Program-made: the position numbers and the translations under genes
NCBI RefSeq assembly: GCF_000092065.1
Contig: NC_009355.1
Location: 1,054,001 to 1,118,000, forward strand
Origin: Ostreococcus lucimarinus CCE9901
Taxonomy: Eukaryota > Chlorophyta > Mamiellophyceae > Mamiellales > Bathycoccaceae
Reading direction: 5' to 3'
DNA: 64,000 bases
In this document: positions 46,556-55,817 of the stretch, piece by piece
How the letters are laid out: each line of letters opens with the position of its first letter
Numbering within the stretch: the first letter of the stretch is position 1
Notes under the pieces: generated by a model
Database searches by the model: none
The model's input: only the letters and a program-made list of their open reading frames with translations
Told to the model about the DNA's origin: nothing

Positions 46556-47686
46556 ATGGGACGCTCGAACGCCATCGATGGCGCACCGATCGCGCGTCGC
46601 GCGTCGACCCGTTCGCGATTCGCGCGCGTCGCGCGACGCGCGCCGCGGAACGACGCGCGCGCGATTCGCGAGGCCGGGATCGGAGACGAACGCGAGACGA
46701 TCTCGACGCCGGCGCGCGCGATGACGCGCGCCGATGGACGTCGGCGACGCGCGCGAGGCGGGCGCGCGAGGCGGGCGCGGGCGACGCGCGTCCTGGGAAC
46801 GTGCGCGGTCGCCGCCGCGCGTCTCGCGCGCGCGGTGCCGGGTGCAGTGGCGTTTAGCAATTTGACGGCACTGCAGACGCGGGTGGACGATTGCGCGTCG
46901 ACGGACCCGACGTTCGCGACGTGCGTGGACAACGGCGTCGCAATCGGTTCTTGGGACGTCAGCCTGGTGACCTCAATGAGACAACTGTTCAAGGATAAGC
47001 AGTCGTTCAACGTCGATATCTCGGCGTGGAACGTGGGTCAGGTGACGGATATGTTTAACATGTTTTCGAACGCGATCTCGTTCAATCAAAACATCGGGGG
47101 TTGGGACGTGTCCTCGGTGACGCAGATGTATCAAATGTTTCACAACGCCACAGTATTCAACCAAGACATCAGCGGTTGGACCGTCGCCCAGGTGCAGGAC
47201 ATGGCATACATGTTCTCCGAAGCCAAGGCGTTCGACAAGGACATCACCAGTTGGAGTAATTATACTGGATCCGGTTCCCCCGTTTACGTGCAGATGTTTG
47301 TTGGCGCCACGGCGTGGAACGCGGCGTGGGGTCGACCCGGCGGCTTGCAGAACTTCGACGGACCAGCGAGCGTGTGGGCGGTCGACGGCACGTACACTCC
47401 ACCGCCACCACCACCGAGCCCACCACCGCCGAGTCCGCCGCCACCACCGAGCCCACCGCCGCCGAGCCCGCCGCCGGCGGACGTGCCCACGTACGGCATA
47501 GGCATCATGATGGGCGGCGGTCTGCTGTGCGTATTTTTCGGCTACAAGTACTACCGACGACGTCAAAAAGCGCGCGCGCCCGCCGTGAGCATCAAAGATC
47601 GCATGGATGAGGACGAAGAAGCCATGACTAAGTCGACGGTGGAATTCTTCGACAAGTTGGACAGCGGCCGCATCAAGTCGCCGTAA
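46556..47686 (+). CDS. DUF285/BspA-like surface protein with Pro-rich stalk
   Basis: 376 residues from ATG 46556; ATG 46721 gives a shorter form starting just before a signal-peptide-like stretch (VLGTCAVAAARLARAVPGAVA). Four 25-residue repeats follow (about 140-240) with the pattern FNxDIxxWxVxxVxxMxxMF. This is the Mycoplasma DUF285/BspA-type leucine-rich-like repeat. Next come a stalk of PPPPSPPPP units (about 280-310) like hydroxyproline-rich algal wall proteins, one transmembrane helix (YGIGIMMGGGLLCVFFGYKYY) and a basic then acidic cytosolic tail. It is probably a type I cell-surface protein. The repeat type is common in bacteria, so ancient transfer is possible. Confidence 0.82.
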   Translation: MGRSNAIDGAPIARRASTRSRFARVARRAPRNDARAIREAGIGDERETISTPARAMTRADGRRRRARGGRARRARATRVLGTCAVAAARLARAVPGAVAFSNLTALQTRVDDCASTDPTFATCVDNGVAIGSWDVSLVTSMRQLFKDKQSFNVDISAWNVGQVTDMFNMFSNAISFNQNIGGWDVSSVTQMYQMFHNATVFNQDISGWTVAQVQDMAYMFSEAKAFDKDITSWSNYTGSGSPVYVQMFVGATAWNAAWGRPGGLQNFDGPASVWAVDGTYTPPPPPPSPPPPSPPPPPSPPPPSPPPADVPTYGIGIMMGGGLLCVFFGYKYYRRRQKARAPAVSIKDRMDEDEEAMTKSTVEFFDKLDSGRIKSP

Positions 47687-48244
47687 ACCTCGCCTTCGTC
47701 GCCGTCCTCCGCGACTTGACGTCGCGCGTTCGCTCGTGTAAATTATTGTACCCTTCATTGACACGCGTTCGCACGCGTACCATCGGTGCGCGCGCACAGA
47801 CCGCGCGGCTACGCGTCGCCGCGCCTCCGGCGTCGCCGCGAGACCGACCGACCGACCGCGACGGCGTCGAAAAATATCTTCGAAATCGCAACCAATCGAA
47901 TCGAGCCGCCGCGCGTGCCGCGTCAGCCGATTTTTACCACACATGGGCGAATCTTCGCTCGAATACGACAAAGGCCCCCCCCGACGCGCGTGCGGATAGG
48001 GCGTCGGTCGCGGCGCGCGCGCGGCACTTCGCGCCGACGCTTCGCGGCGTCCGTCGCGGCGCGCATGCTCCCCGCGGGCGCGCTCGCGCGCTCGATCGAA
48101 CGCGCGGATACGGACACGCGTCGATCGGCGAGCGATGCGCGCGGCGTCGACGCGAACGGCGACGGCGACGGCGACGACGCGCGCGAGGCGGTCGCCCGCG
48201 GCGGCGCGCGCGCGCGCGCGAACGGCGCGACGACGCCGCGCGCG
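47687..48244. other. LSM12 upstream region with an Evening Element
   Basis: About 560 bases between the DUF285 gene stop and the LSM12 first exon. It contains AAAATATCT at 47871-47879 and GACCGACCGACCGACCG just before it. Plus frames run open but are Arg/Ala-rich. An in-frame ATG at 48065 could extend LSM12 by 60 residues. Confidence 0.5.
47871..47879 (+). promoter_or_regulatory. Evening Element (AAAATATCT)
   Basis: Exact nonamer bound by CCA1/LHY-type Myb factors in plants and by the Ostreococcus CCA1 clock protein. It lies 366 bases before the LSM12 ATG at 48245 (186 before the alternative ATG 48065). It is the only exact copy I found in the window on either strand. Function not shown here. 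Confidence 0.45.
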
Positions 48245-49353
48245 ATGGACACCGAGGTGCGTCGAGCGCGCGATCCGATGAGTATAATTACGACGCGCGA
48301 ATTTACGCGCCGCACGGGCCGCGACGGCGCGCGAGGCGCGCGAGGCGCGCGCGATTTCGCGTGCGTCTCCGCGACGGACGTTCGGCGGCGCGCCGACGCT
48401 TCGATGCGAGTGGGCGCGCGTCACGCGCGCGGCGATGGAGACGCGCGACGATGGAGGCGCGCGACGATGGAGAAACGTTTCTTCGCGATGCGCGTTCGTG
48501 CGGGGACGCCGCGGCGCGCGAGACGAACGACGGGGGAGGTCGAGCGCGGGTGTGCTTGCCGCGGGTCGTTTCAAGCTTCGGCACTTTCGGGTGTGGGGAG
48601 AGGCGAAGAGGAGAAGAGAAGACGAGGAGACGCGCGAAGGCGCGCGCGAAGGCGACGGCATCGACTGACGTAAAATTATTTAAATCTTCCACGCAGGCGC
48701 TGAAGAGTCTGAATCCCGCGCACCTGAAGGCGCTGCTCGGACAAGAAGTGCTCATGACGCTGAGCGACGGGACGACGAGGCAGGGGACGGTGTACTCTCT
48801 GGATCCGGAGTCGTTCACCATCGTGCTCGCCACGGGAACGGACGGTGTGCGCGCGAATGGCTCGTTGCGAGACGATGCGTGCGTGATCGTGCCCGGGCAC
48901 GCGGTAAAGGCGGTGGAGGTTGTGGGGGGGAACGCGCTCGCGCTGGACGCGCTGAGTAAGACAAAGACAAACGGGAACGGGTGGATGACGAGCGGCGGTG
49001 AACAAGGAGACGCGATGACGAAGGCCATGAAGTCGATGAGTGCCTCGAGAACGAATTCTTGGGGGGCAAATAGCACGTACGCCGGCATGACGGCACTCCT
49101 GAAACCGAGCGCTGGGACGCAGTTGGAGAGAGTCAAGCGGTGCTTACGCGCCAACATGGTGCCTTTCACGGAACGTCCGGCGCCAGATGGGCCGGGTGAC
49201 GTCGAATTGCTCGTTCTTGGCTCGCTCGTCGTGAGTTACCCGTTCACCGCGGATTCCTGCGCGTGCCCGAACGAAATAGTTCTCGCGCGCGTGCGAGAAC
49301 TCATCACCGCCGGGTGCCCGGAAGTCGCCAACGGAGCGCAGAGCGTGGCGTAG
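48245..49353 (+). CDS. LSM12: LSM12-like protein (Lsm + AD domain), micro-exon start
   Basis: Predicted as join(48245..48256, 48697..49353), 222 residues. Exon 1 is only ATG GAC ACC GAG. The intron (48257-48696, 440 bp) has donor GTGCGT, CTGAC at about 48664-48668, a T-rich tract and acceptor GCAG, and joins in phase 0 to ALKSLNPAHLKALLGQ. The Lsm fold is seen in GQEVLMTLSDGTTRQGTVYS and the following SFTIVL and HAVKAVEVV. A C-terminal AD domain has LERVKRCLRANMVPFTERP and SYPFTADSCACPNEIVLARV. LSM12 works with ataxin-2 in mRNA regulation. Upstream codons in the same frame are not Lsm-like, which supports the intron. Confidence 0.84.
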
Positions 49354-49552
49354 CCGAGACGAGAGGGAGAGACACGCACGCTTAAACACATTCAAACAGT
49401 AAGAGAGGGGAATAGAGCACATACATAGAGGATGGTTGTTTCTAGAGAGGAACAAATTCAACGTTCGATGACGAGTCCTAGCGGCGCGCAAATACATACT
49501 GCAATGCAAAATAGAAAATTTTAGAAACTGCTCTTGTTGATTGAAATAATCC

Positions 49553-50857
49553 CTAGTTGACGCCCGCTGCGACGCTCTCATCTTCGGCTCTCAAAGTATC
49601 GACGCCGCGTGCGAGTGCGGCGCCGAACTCGAGCGTTCGAGGACGTGCAGCCGGCTTTGGCGGCGCCTCTCTGTTCGCCGCGCACGCGAGAGAAAAAGCG
49701 CGATACGCATCGAGTAATCTTTGCGATGGCTTTGCCTGCGGAATGATCGGACGTTTGATCGCTCGGACGTACGTTTTCGCGAGTACCAACTCTAACTGTG
49801 CTTCCATTCTTTGCTTTCGCGCGACGGTTAACTTTCGAAGCGCGAGATCTTCCCTGGACGGCGTCTTTTCCTCCACCGGCGCGATGGCGCGCTTCTTCGT
49901 CGCGGCGGGGGTCTGGAAAGCCTTCACGACCGTCTTGGTGTCTTTTGCCACCGATTGCGCTGGCGGTGTCTTTCTCTTCTTCGCCGCCGGCGCGACCTCT
50001 GTCGGCGTCGCTTCCTTCTTCGCCGCGGCGCCGTTCGAGTCCCTGAGCACTCCGGCTCCGCTTCGCTTGACGCGTGCACCGATCTCGCGCTGCTCGATCG
50101 CTTTCTTTCTAGCGATGGGTTTGTTTTCCTTTTCAGCGACGTCGACGACCTCGATCGCCGTCGTCTGCACGGAGTTCGATCCGCGCGTCGTCCTCGCGCT
50201 CGTCCGCGTCGGTTTCTTCTCCGTCGGCGTCGCCGCGACGTCGTCCAAAGTCTTGGACAAAACGATCGGCGTCACCGCCGCCGCCTTGGAAGAACGTTCT
50301 CGACTTTTCGTCCCCGTCGTTTTCGTCACCGTCGTCGCGCTCGCTCGTTTCGTCTCCTTCTCCCGCGTCGTCTTCTCCCGCGGCTTCGTTCGCGCGTTCG
50401 CCCCCCCCTCGCCCTCTCTCGCGTCGTCCCCCCGCAGCGCCAGCGTGCGATCGAACGTCTTCATCTCAATTTTTTGCCCGCTCCCGATCGCGTTCGCCAC
50501 GCGCGCCGCGACGCCGTCCGCGACGACCTCTGAGAAATCCCGCAGCGCCGACGGCCCCGGCGCGTGTCGCCCCACGAGCGGGTCCCACGCCCACGGCGCC
50601 AGACTCGCCAGTTCCTTCTCCACCCTCGACCGTCGCTTCCCGCGCGTCGTCGACGTCGAGCTCGAATCCATCGTCGCCCGCGTCGTCGTCGTCGCGCGCG
50701 GCGCCGGCGTTCGCGGCTCCGCGTCGCGCGTCCCGCGTCGCGCGTCGCCCGTCGTCGCTCGCCCCTTCGCGTCGCGCGTCGTCGCGAGCGCGGGCGTCAT
50801 CGCGGAGCTCTCCGCCATCGCGCGCGCGAGCTGCTGTCGCTCCGTCAGTCTCGACAT
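49553..50857 (-). CDS. Basic Lys/Thr-rich protein with KEN box, unknown
   Basis: 434 residues from ATG 50857 (MSRLTERQQLARAMAESS); the longer frame begins at a TTG. The protein is mostly disordered and rich in Lys, Thr, Ala and Arg. It has a short structured-looking block (about 80-130, VEKELASLAPWAWDPLVGRH, SALRDFSEVVADGVAARVAN) and a C-terminal helix (LRKLTVARKQRMEAQLELVL, AKTYVRAIKRPIIPQAKPSQ). A KEN motif (AEKENKPIARKK) suggests APC/C-dependent turnover. There are many SP/TP sites (TPTEKKPTRTS, EKTPSREDL). It could be a mitotic spindle or chromatin protein; no family recognised. Confidence 0.72.
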   Translation of the reverse strand: MSRLTERQQLARAMAESSAMTPALATTRDAKGRATTGDARRGTRDAEPRTPAPRATTTTRATMDSSSTSTTRGKRRSRVEKELASLAPWAWDPLVGRHAPGPSALRDFSEVVADGVAARVANAIGSGQKIEMKTFDRTLALRGDDAREGEGGANARTKPREKTTREKETKRASATTVTKTTGTKSRERSSKAAAVTPIVLSKTLDDVAATPTEKKPTRTSARTTRGSNSVQTTAIEVVDVAEKENKPIARKKAIEQREIGARVKRSGAGVLRDSNGAAAKKEATPTEVAPAAKKRKTPPAQSVAKDTKTVVKAFQTPAATKKRAIAPVEEKTPSREDLALRKLTVARKQRMEAQLELVLAKTYVRAIKRPIIPQAKPSQRLLDAYRAFSLACAANREAPPKPAARPRTLEFGAALARGVDTLRAEDESVAAGVN

Positions 50858-50979
50858 TTCACGTTCGTCGTCGTCGTGTGCCGCGTCGTTCGCGCTCAAA
50901 TGCGCGAACGCGTCGTCCGCGTCGTCGCGCGCGTTTGAATTCGAACGCGCGCGACGTCAATCGTCGGACGACCACTGAG

Positions 50980-51055
50980 GGCGGACCCGAGATGGCGCTA
51001 TGACGGATCCAAATACCACTAAAGCGGACCCAAACTACTTAAAGCGGACCCAAAC
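50980..51055. repeat. About 20-bp degenerate repeats (GCGGACCCAAA core)
   Basis: TAAAGCGGACCCAAAC occurs at 51020-51035 and 51040-51055, and related cores GCGGACCCGA (about 50981) and ACGGATCCAAA (about 51003) precede them. Regular spacing of about 20 bp suggests an array of protein-binding sites or a decayed minisatellite. Confidence 0.7.
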
Positions 51056-51186
51056 GAGGTTACATATTTAACATTCTTTTTACAGTAGATGGACAAAAAA
51101 CAGTATTTTTTCTCAATCGTCCGAACGGCCTCGCGCGCGCGAACGGTCGCGTGCTCGAGTCGCGATCGGTCGCGTGAAACACGCGC

Positions 51187-51258
51187 GTCGTGCACACGCC
51201 ACCAGTCGGGTCGCGACACCACGTCGTGCACACGCCACCAGTCGGGTCGCGACACCAC
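51187..51258. repeat. Perfect 36-bp tandem duplication
   Basis: The 36-bp unit at 51187-51222 (starts GTCGTGCACACGCCACCAG) is repeated without change at 51223-51258. It lies 46 bases before the WDR4 ATG, so it would be in the 5' UTR or core promoter. Two exact copies imply a recent event. Confidence 0.9.
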
Positions 51259-51304
51259 GACCGTCGCGGCGACGCGCGGCGCGCGCGCGCGGCGACGCGC
51301 GACG

Positions 51305-52888
51305 ATGGCGCGCGACGACGACGACGACGACGACGACCGGGCGTCGATCGCGCGCGCGAAGGCGGCGCTCGATGCGCTCGCGCGAGGCGAGCTGCGCGCG
51401 CGCGCGACGGCGACGGCGCGAGGCGCGCGCGCGGTGGCACACTTTGCGAAGACGCGGACGCGCGGCGGCGCGACGACGAGGACGAGGGACGACGGTGCGC
51501 GCGATGGAGGCGAGGGAATCGCGCCGAGGGCGCTGGTGTGCGTGTTCGAACGACCGCGACGCGCGCGGGACGAACGGGACGGGAGCGAGAGCGAGAGCGA
51601 GAGCGAGAGCGAGACGGCGGAGACGACGGCGGGCGCGGCGTACGGGACGCGAGTGGAAATTCGACGGTGGACGCGCGATTCGAACGTCGGGGGTGACGGT
51701 GACGGTGATCGCGACGATGACGCGATGGATGGCGATGGGACGATGGATTCAGACTCCGAGGACGCGTACGGGGGGTACTCGAGCAGTTCGAGCGAGGACG
51801 TCGTCAAGCGGATGAAACGTTTGCGAACTCGACCGCTGGGAACGTGCGAGAGGATCGCGTTGACGGATGACGATAAACCACACGTGGGGAGCATCAGAGC
51901 GTTTCGCGCCAGCGCGGATGGGAAGTGGTTCATCACCGCTGGGGACGATAAGTTGGTCAAACTGTGGAGCGTGGACGGTTGGCGATGCGCGCGCACGATT
52001 TGTGGCTCCAAGAAAATTTCGTCCGCGTGCTTCACGCCAGATTCCAAGCATTTCATATTCGCAGACAAGTTCGGCGAGGTACACGCGTGTGAGATAGGTT
52101 CAGATAAAGAGCCCGTGTTGATGTTGGGACATTGTTCGACAATCATCACCGACGTCGAGTGCGTCGAGGGCGGAGACCGCGGGTACTTGCTCACGGCGGA
52201 TCGAGAACACAAGACGCGCGTCAGCGTGCTTCCAAAGCCTGAAGACCGCACTCGCTTCAGCGGTTCGGCGCCAGAGATTCAATCGTTTTGCTACGGTCAC
52301 AGTGCATACGTGTCTTGCGTTCGACCGATTGTTCAGCCCGCGCGAAAGAAGAAGACTTGGAAGTCGACGAAGGATGTCTTTCTCACCGGCGGCGGCGACG
52401 CCTCGGTGCGCATGTGGGACGCGACGACGGGGAAAGAGACGGACCCACACGGCGCGATCGAGTTCCATCGGGGTGAAATCTGCGATATCGCCACTCGCGC
52501 GGAGGGAACACACGTCGCGGTGGCGATTGAAAACAAAAAGGCGCTCGCCGTCGTGCATCTCACCGAGTTTCGAGGCGTGCCGAAACTTTTCCTCGTCGGA
52601 TTCGGACCGGAGTGGACTGAATCACCGCAATCGATTAAATTTGATAGAAACATGGTTTTGTGGGGTACGGGCGTGCGCGCGAATGAGGATGGCTCTAATA
52701 CCGCCGTAATCATGCGCGAAGGTACCGTCGTCGACGGATTGGAGTTGACGCTGAGCGCGGAGGAGAGCTCGGGGACGACGCGTAACGCGCAGCTACGCAA
52801 GAGAGAGATCACAGATCAGGAGCGACATGAACGCAAGAAGAATCGGAAAGACATGCAGTTAAAGGCGGCGAACGTAGAAAAGAAGTGA
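51305..52888 (+). CDS. TRM82: tRNA m7G46 methyltransferase subunit Trm82/WDR4
   Basis: 527 residues from ATG 51305. A long acidic/Ser-Glu-rich N-terminus (repeats of SESESE) precedes WD-type blades: IRAFRASADGKWFITAGDDK, LVKLWSVDGWRCARTI, CFTPDSKHFIFADKFGEVHA, LMLGHCSTIITDVECV, GYLLTADREHKTRVSVLP, FCYGHSAYVSCVRP and LTGGGDASVRMWDATTG. The F-A-D-K-F-G-x-V and T-A-D-R-E-x-K-x-R-V-S motifs are characteristic of Trm82/WDR4. This is the non-catalytic partner of Trm8/METTL1 in N7-methylation of G46 in tRNA. The C-terminus is Lys-rich (HERKKNRKDMQLKAANVEKK), consistent with RNA binding. Antisense frames over the gene lack structure. Confidence 0.9.
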   Translation: MARDDDDDDDDRASIARAKAALDALARGELRARATATARGARAVAHFAKTRTRGGATTRTRDDGARDGGEGIAPRALVCVFERPRRARDERDGSESESESESETAETTAGAAYGTRVEIRRWTRDSNVGGDGDGDRDDDAMDGDGTMDSDSEDAYGGYSSSSSEDVVKRMKRLRTRPLGTCERIALTDDDKPHVGSIRAFRASADGKWFITAGDDKLVKLWSVDGWRCARTICGSKKISSACFTPDSKHFIFADKFGEVHACEIGSDKEPVLMLGHCSTIITDVECVEGGDRGYLLTADREHKTRVSVLPKPEDRTRFSGSAPEIQSFCYGHSAYVSCVRPIVQPARKKKTWKSTKDVFLTGGGDASVRMWDATTGKETDPHGAIEFHRGEICDIATRAEGTHVAVAIENKKALAVVHLTEFRGVPKLFLVGFGPEWTESPQSIKFDRNMVLWGTGVRANEDGSNTAVIMREGTVVDGLELTLSAEESSGTTRNAQLRKREITDQERHERKKNRKDMQLKAANVEKK

Positions 52889-52925
52889 TGAAATAAAATA
52901 TATAATAACATCGTTTCGCGCATCT

Positions 52926-53939
52926 CTACGGAAATCGTTTAAACTTGGAAAAGTCTGGCTTGCGCCCTTCTAAGAACGCTCGTCGACCTTCGTTACCCTC
53001 TTCTGATTGATAAAATAGCAGCGTTGCGCTTCCACCGAGATCTTGAATGCCCGCTTGCCCGTCCTCGGCCGCATTCAATGCATTTTTACACAGTCGAATT
53101 GCCGTCGGCGAATTGCGCAAAATCTCTCGACACCACACCGCCGTCTCCGTCTCGAGTTCGGCTAAAGGTACCACCGTGTTCACCAATCCCATCTTCAACG
53201 CATCGCTCGCGTTGTATAAACGCGCTAAGAACCACATCTCTCTCGCCTTCTTTTGACCTATCAACCGCGCCATGTGCGTACTTCCGTAACCGGCGTCGAA
53301 CGATCCCACCTTTGGCCCCGTCTGGCCGAACACGGCGTTATCCGCGGCGATGGTCAGATCGCACACCATGTGCAGAATGTGTCCTCCTCCGACCGCGTAC
53401 CCCGCCACGCTCGCGATCACGGGTTTCGGCATCCTTCGTATCTGCATCTGTAAGTCCAACACATTCAATCTCGGCGTCTCCTCCGCTCCTCCCGCCTTGG
53501 CGTCGACGTATCCGCCGTCGCCCCTCGCGCTCTGATCGCCGCCGCTACAAAACGCCAGATCTCCCATCCCGCGCATCACCACGACCCCGATCGTCATATC
53601 ATCTCTCGCGTCGTCCATGCACCATCGCATCTCCTTCACCGTTCGCGGCGTGAACGCGTTTCTACGTTCGGGTCGATTTATGGTCACCCGCGCGATGCCC
53701 TCTGGAGACTTTTCATAAATCACGTCGCGCAATTCGTAATGCGACGCCACCGAGCGTTCATCCGCGCCCGGCGCGCACTTCACCCACGAAACGGGATCAC
53801 GACTGACGTCACCGTGCACGCGCTCGTACGAGCTCACGCGCGCGGCGTCGGCGCGGGCGTAGGTTTGTCGCGAGAAGCCGTCGTCGGCAGCCGTGACGTG
53901 ATTCGCAATTTGCGCCACGCGACGTCTCGCGTCGTCCAT
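52926..53939 (-). CDS. menB: 1,4-dihydroxy-2-naphthoyl-CoA synthase (MenB)
   Basis: 337 residues of the crotonase fold. MenB-specific features are [13 protein letters not shown] near the N-terminus, [14 protein letters not shown]-type start (here [17 protein letters not shown]), the [12 protein letters not shown] oxyanion segment, [20 protein letters not shown] and [20 protein letters not shown]. It closes the naphthoquinone ring by cyclising o-succinylbenzoyl-CoA, the step after the MenE-type ligase at 785-2392. Residues 7-15, RVAQIANHV, fit the peroxisomal PTS2 consensus R-(L/I/V)-x5-H-(L/A/V), as in land-plant MenB. Sited in the peroxisome by inference. Confidence 0.93.
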   Translation of the reverse strand: MDDARRRVAQIANHVTAADDGFSRQTYARADAARVSSYERVHGDVSRDPVSWVKCAPGADERSVASHYELRDVIYEKSPEGIARVTINRPERRNAFTPRTVKEMRWCMDDARDDMTIGVVVMRGMGDLAFCSGGDQSARGDGGYVDAKAGGAEETPRLNVLDLQMQIRRMPKPVIASVAGYAVGGGHILHMVCDLTIAADNAVFGQTGPKVGSFDAGYGSTHMARLIGQKKAREMWFLARLYNASDALKMGLVNTVVPLAELETETAVWCREILRNSPTAIRLCKNALNAAEDGQAGIQDLGGSATLLFYQSEEGNEGRRAFLEGRKPDFSKFKRFP

Positions 53940-54073
53940 CGCGGTCGCGCGCGCGGCGTGATTTATTATCCTCTCGCGACGCGCGCGACGACTCAGCGCG
54001 CGCGCGGAGCGACGATGAGTGTGGACGGACGCGAGGCGCGAAAGTGGATAAAGCGAGCGCGCTCGCGCGTGCG

Positions 54074-55611
54074 TTACAACGACGGCTCGGGTTCACGATC
54101 CATTCGTGGTACAGGCACGGGACGATTCGTCGCGGACATCGTTTTCACCGATTGCACCGCGAGCTTGAGCATGGGCTCGACGGCGCGCTTGATCGCGGGC
54201 GTGGCGAGTATGGCGCGAGCGACGTCGCGCGTGGACGACGCGCCGACGGCGGGCGACTCCGCGCCGGGAGTTCCGAGTCCTTGACGGATCGATTCCTTGG
54301 CGCGTGCGTAAGATTTGCACGCCATCGGCGCCTCATCGACGATCTCGGCGTCGTCGTCGATGATTTTCGTCAACAGATCTTGCGCCAAGGCGTCCAGCTT
54401 CGTCTGAGCCTCGTCGATGGATTGTTTGGGAACTTCCTTCGGGAACAACGCGGCGGCGTATTTCCCGACCGCGTCCGTCACGGCCGCGCGCAAGGTAGCG
54501 TGGTAAAGAGCTATTTCCTTTGTCGCCTCTGCGCTCGGCGTCGGGCTCGGTTCTGGTTTCGCCGTGGCGACGGCTGCCGGAGGCAATTTCGGTTTTGGTC
54601 GTACCTCCACCGTCTCCATCGCCGAGCTCAAATCGCGCGTCGCCGCTTCGCGTCGCGACGCTTTCGACTGCGTCTTGATCGGTTTCCCCACGAACGCGTC
54701 CGCAGGCGGGGTCGTGTCCACGAATACGGACAGTAACATTTTGAGTAATCTGTAACCGTCGATGCGAATCACCGCCTTGGTCGCGTCCGCGCCGTCGACG
54801 TCGCTCCGCGTCGCCCAACTCGCCGTCGCATCTGCGCTGAACGCATCTTCAATCATCGCACACACAGTAGCGTATAAAAACGACGCGTCTCGCCTCTCCC
54901 CTTCGCTCGTGACGCCATAGAAAATCGAACGCACCACCGTCGTCGCTTGTTTGGCGTCCAACGACACGTCGCACGCGTGCACGCCCGCGTCGATGTGATT
55001 CGCGCGCCCTTTCTCCGCTCTCGCGCGTCCTAAATCGTCCGTTCGCATCACCCGCTCCCCTCGTCTCGCCATCAACGCGCACTCGTACTTCAACCACCTT
55101 CGACAATACAAAAAAAAGAGCAGCGCCTCGTCGTCGTACGCCCGCCGCACGAACGCGCAAAACAACTCCGCGCACTCACTCGTCTTGCTCTTCCTCGCCG
55201 CCTCCGCGTTGCACATCACTTCCCACGCGTGTTTTTCCACGAGCGATTTCACCCCTAACGTCCGCGCCCAGCGTCCGTACGCGAAATCCCCAAACGTCGT
55301 CGTCGTCTCGTCCTCCTCGTTCGCGTTCGCGTTCGCGTCCCTCCTTCCCGCCGCCCCCCCGTCCTCGCGCGTCGTCCCTCGCCGCGCCCGCGCGTCGTTC
55401 TCGTATTTCGCGTCGTACACGCGCTCGCACTCGCGCTCGAGCCACTCGATCGGGCGCTCGCGCGCGTCCCGCGCGTGTCCGTCGTCGAGGCGCTCGACGA
55501 ACGTCGTCGCGTACCGCGCGCGCATCGCCGCGCGCAGCGCCAGCGGCGGCGGCGGCGGCGTCACCGCCGCGCGCGGCGACCATTTTTCCGCGCGCGCGCT
55601 TCCCGCCAGCG

Positions 55612-55643
<32 letters not shown>

Positions 55644-55648
55644 CGCAT
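54074..55648 (-). CDS. Acidic-start helical protein, unknown
   Basis: 524 residues from ATG 55648 ([16 protein letters not shown]). Residues about 100-260 look folded: [68 protein letters not shown] second helical part follows ([38 protein letters not shown]), then a Pro/Thr-rich linker and a C-terminal helical piece. The pattern of a hydrophobic W/F-rich helical bundle preceding FFLYxR resembles helical modules in some flagellar-associated proteins, but I cannot assign a family. Alternative starts upstream are Ser/Thr/Arg-rich and would add a leader. Confidence 0.7.
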
Positions 55649-55713
55649 CGTTCGTCGTCGCGCGTTTGAATGTCGCCGCGCGGCACTGCGCGGCGCGCGG
55701 AACGCGTCGAGGG

Positions 55714-55779
55714 ATGCGCGCGACGCGCGCGATGGCGCGCGCGACGAGCGCGCGAGCGGCACCGCGCGGCGCGGGACGG

Positions 55780-55817
<38 letters not shown>

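Larger units (their letters stand above)
50858..51304. other. Divergent intergenic region with two repeat sets
   Basis: About 450 bases between the KEN-box protein (-) and WDR4 (+) starts. It holds degenerate 20-bp repeats (GCGGACCCAAA cores) near 50980-51055, an AT-rich patch at 51060-51085 and a perfect 36-bp tandem duplication at 51187-51258. No gene is convincing. Confidence 0.65.

Noticed and set aside
46556-46720. N-terminal 55 residues of the DUF285 protein as a real domain
   Set aside because: Arg/Ala-rich without structure, and a signal-peptide start at 46721 is at least as likely. Kept only as the longer ORF.
51187-51258. 36-bp repeats as a CRISPR-like array
   Set aside because: Direct tandem copies without spacers, only two units, in a eukaryotic nuclear context with no cas genes.
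51019-52251. Long minus-strand ORF (410 codons) over WDR4
   Set aside because: Ser/Arg-rich without folded motifs. The plus strand encodes clear WD blades of Trm82/WDR4 over the same bases.
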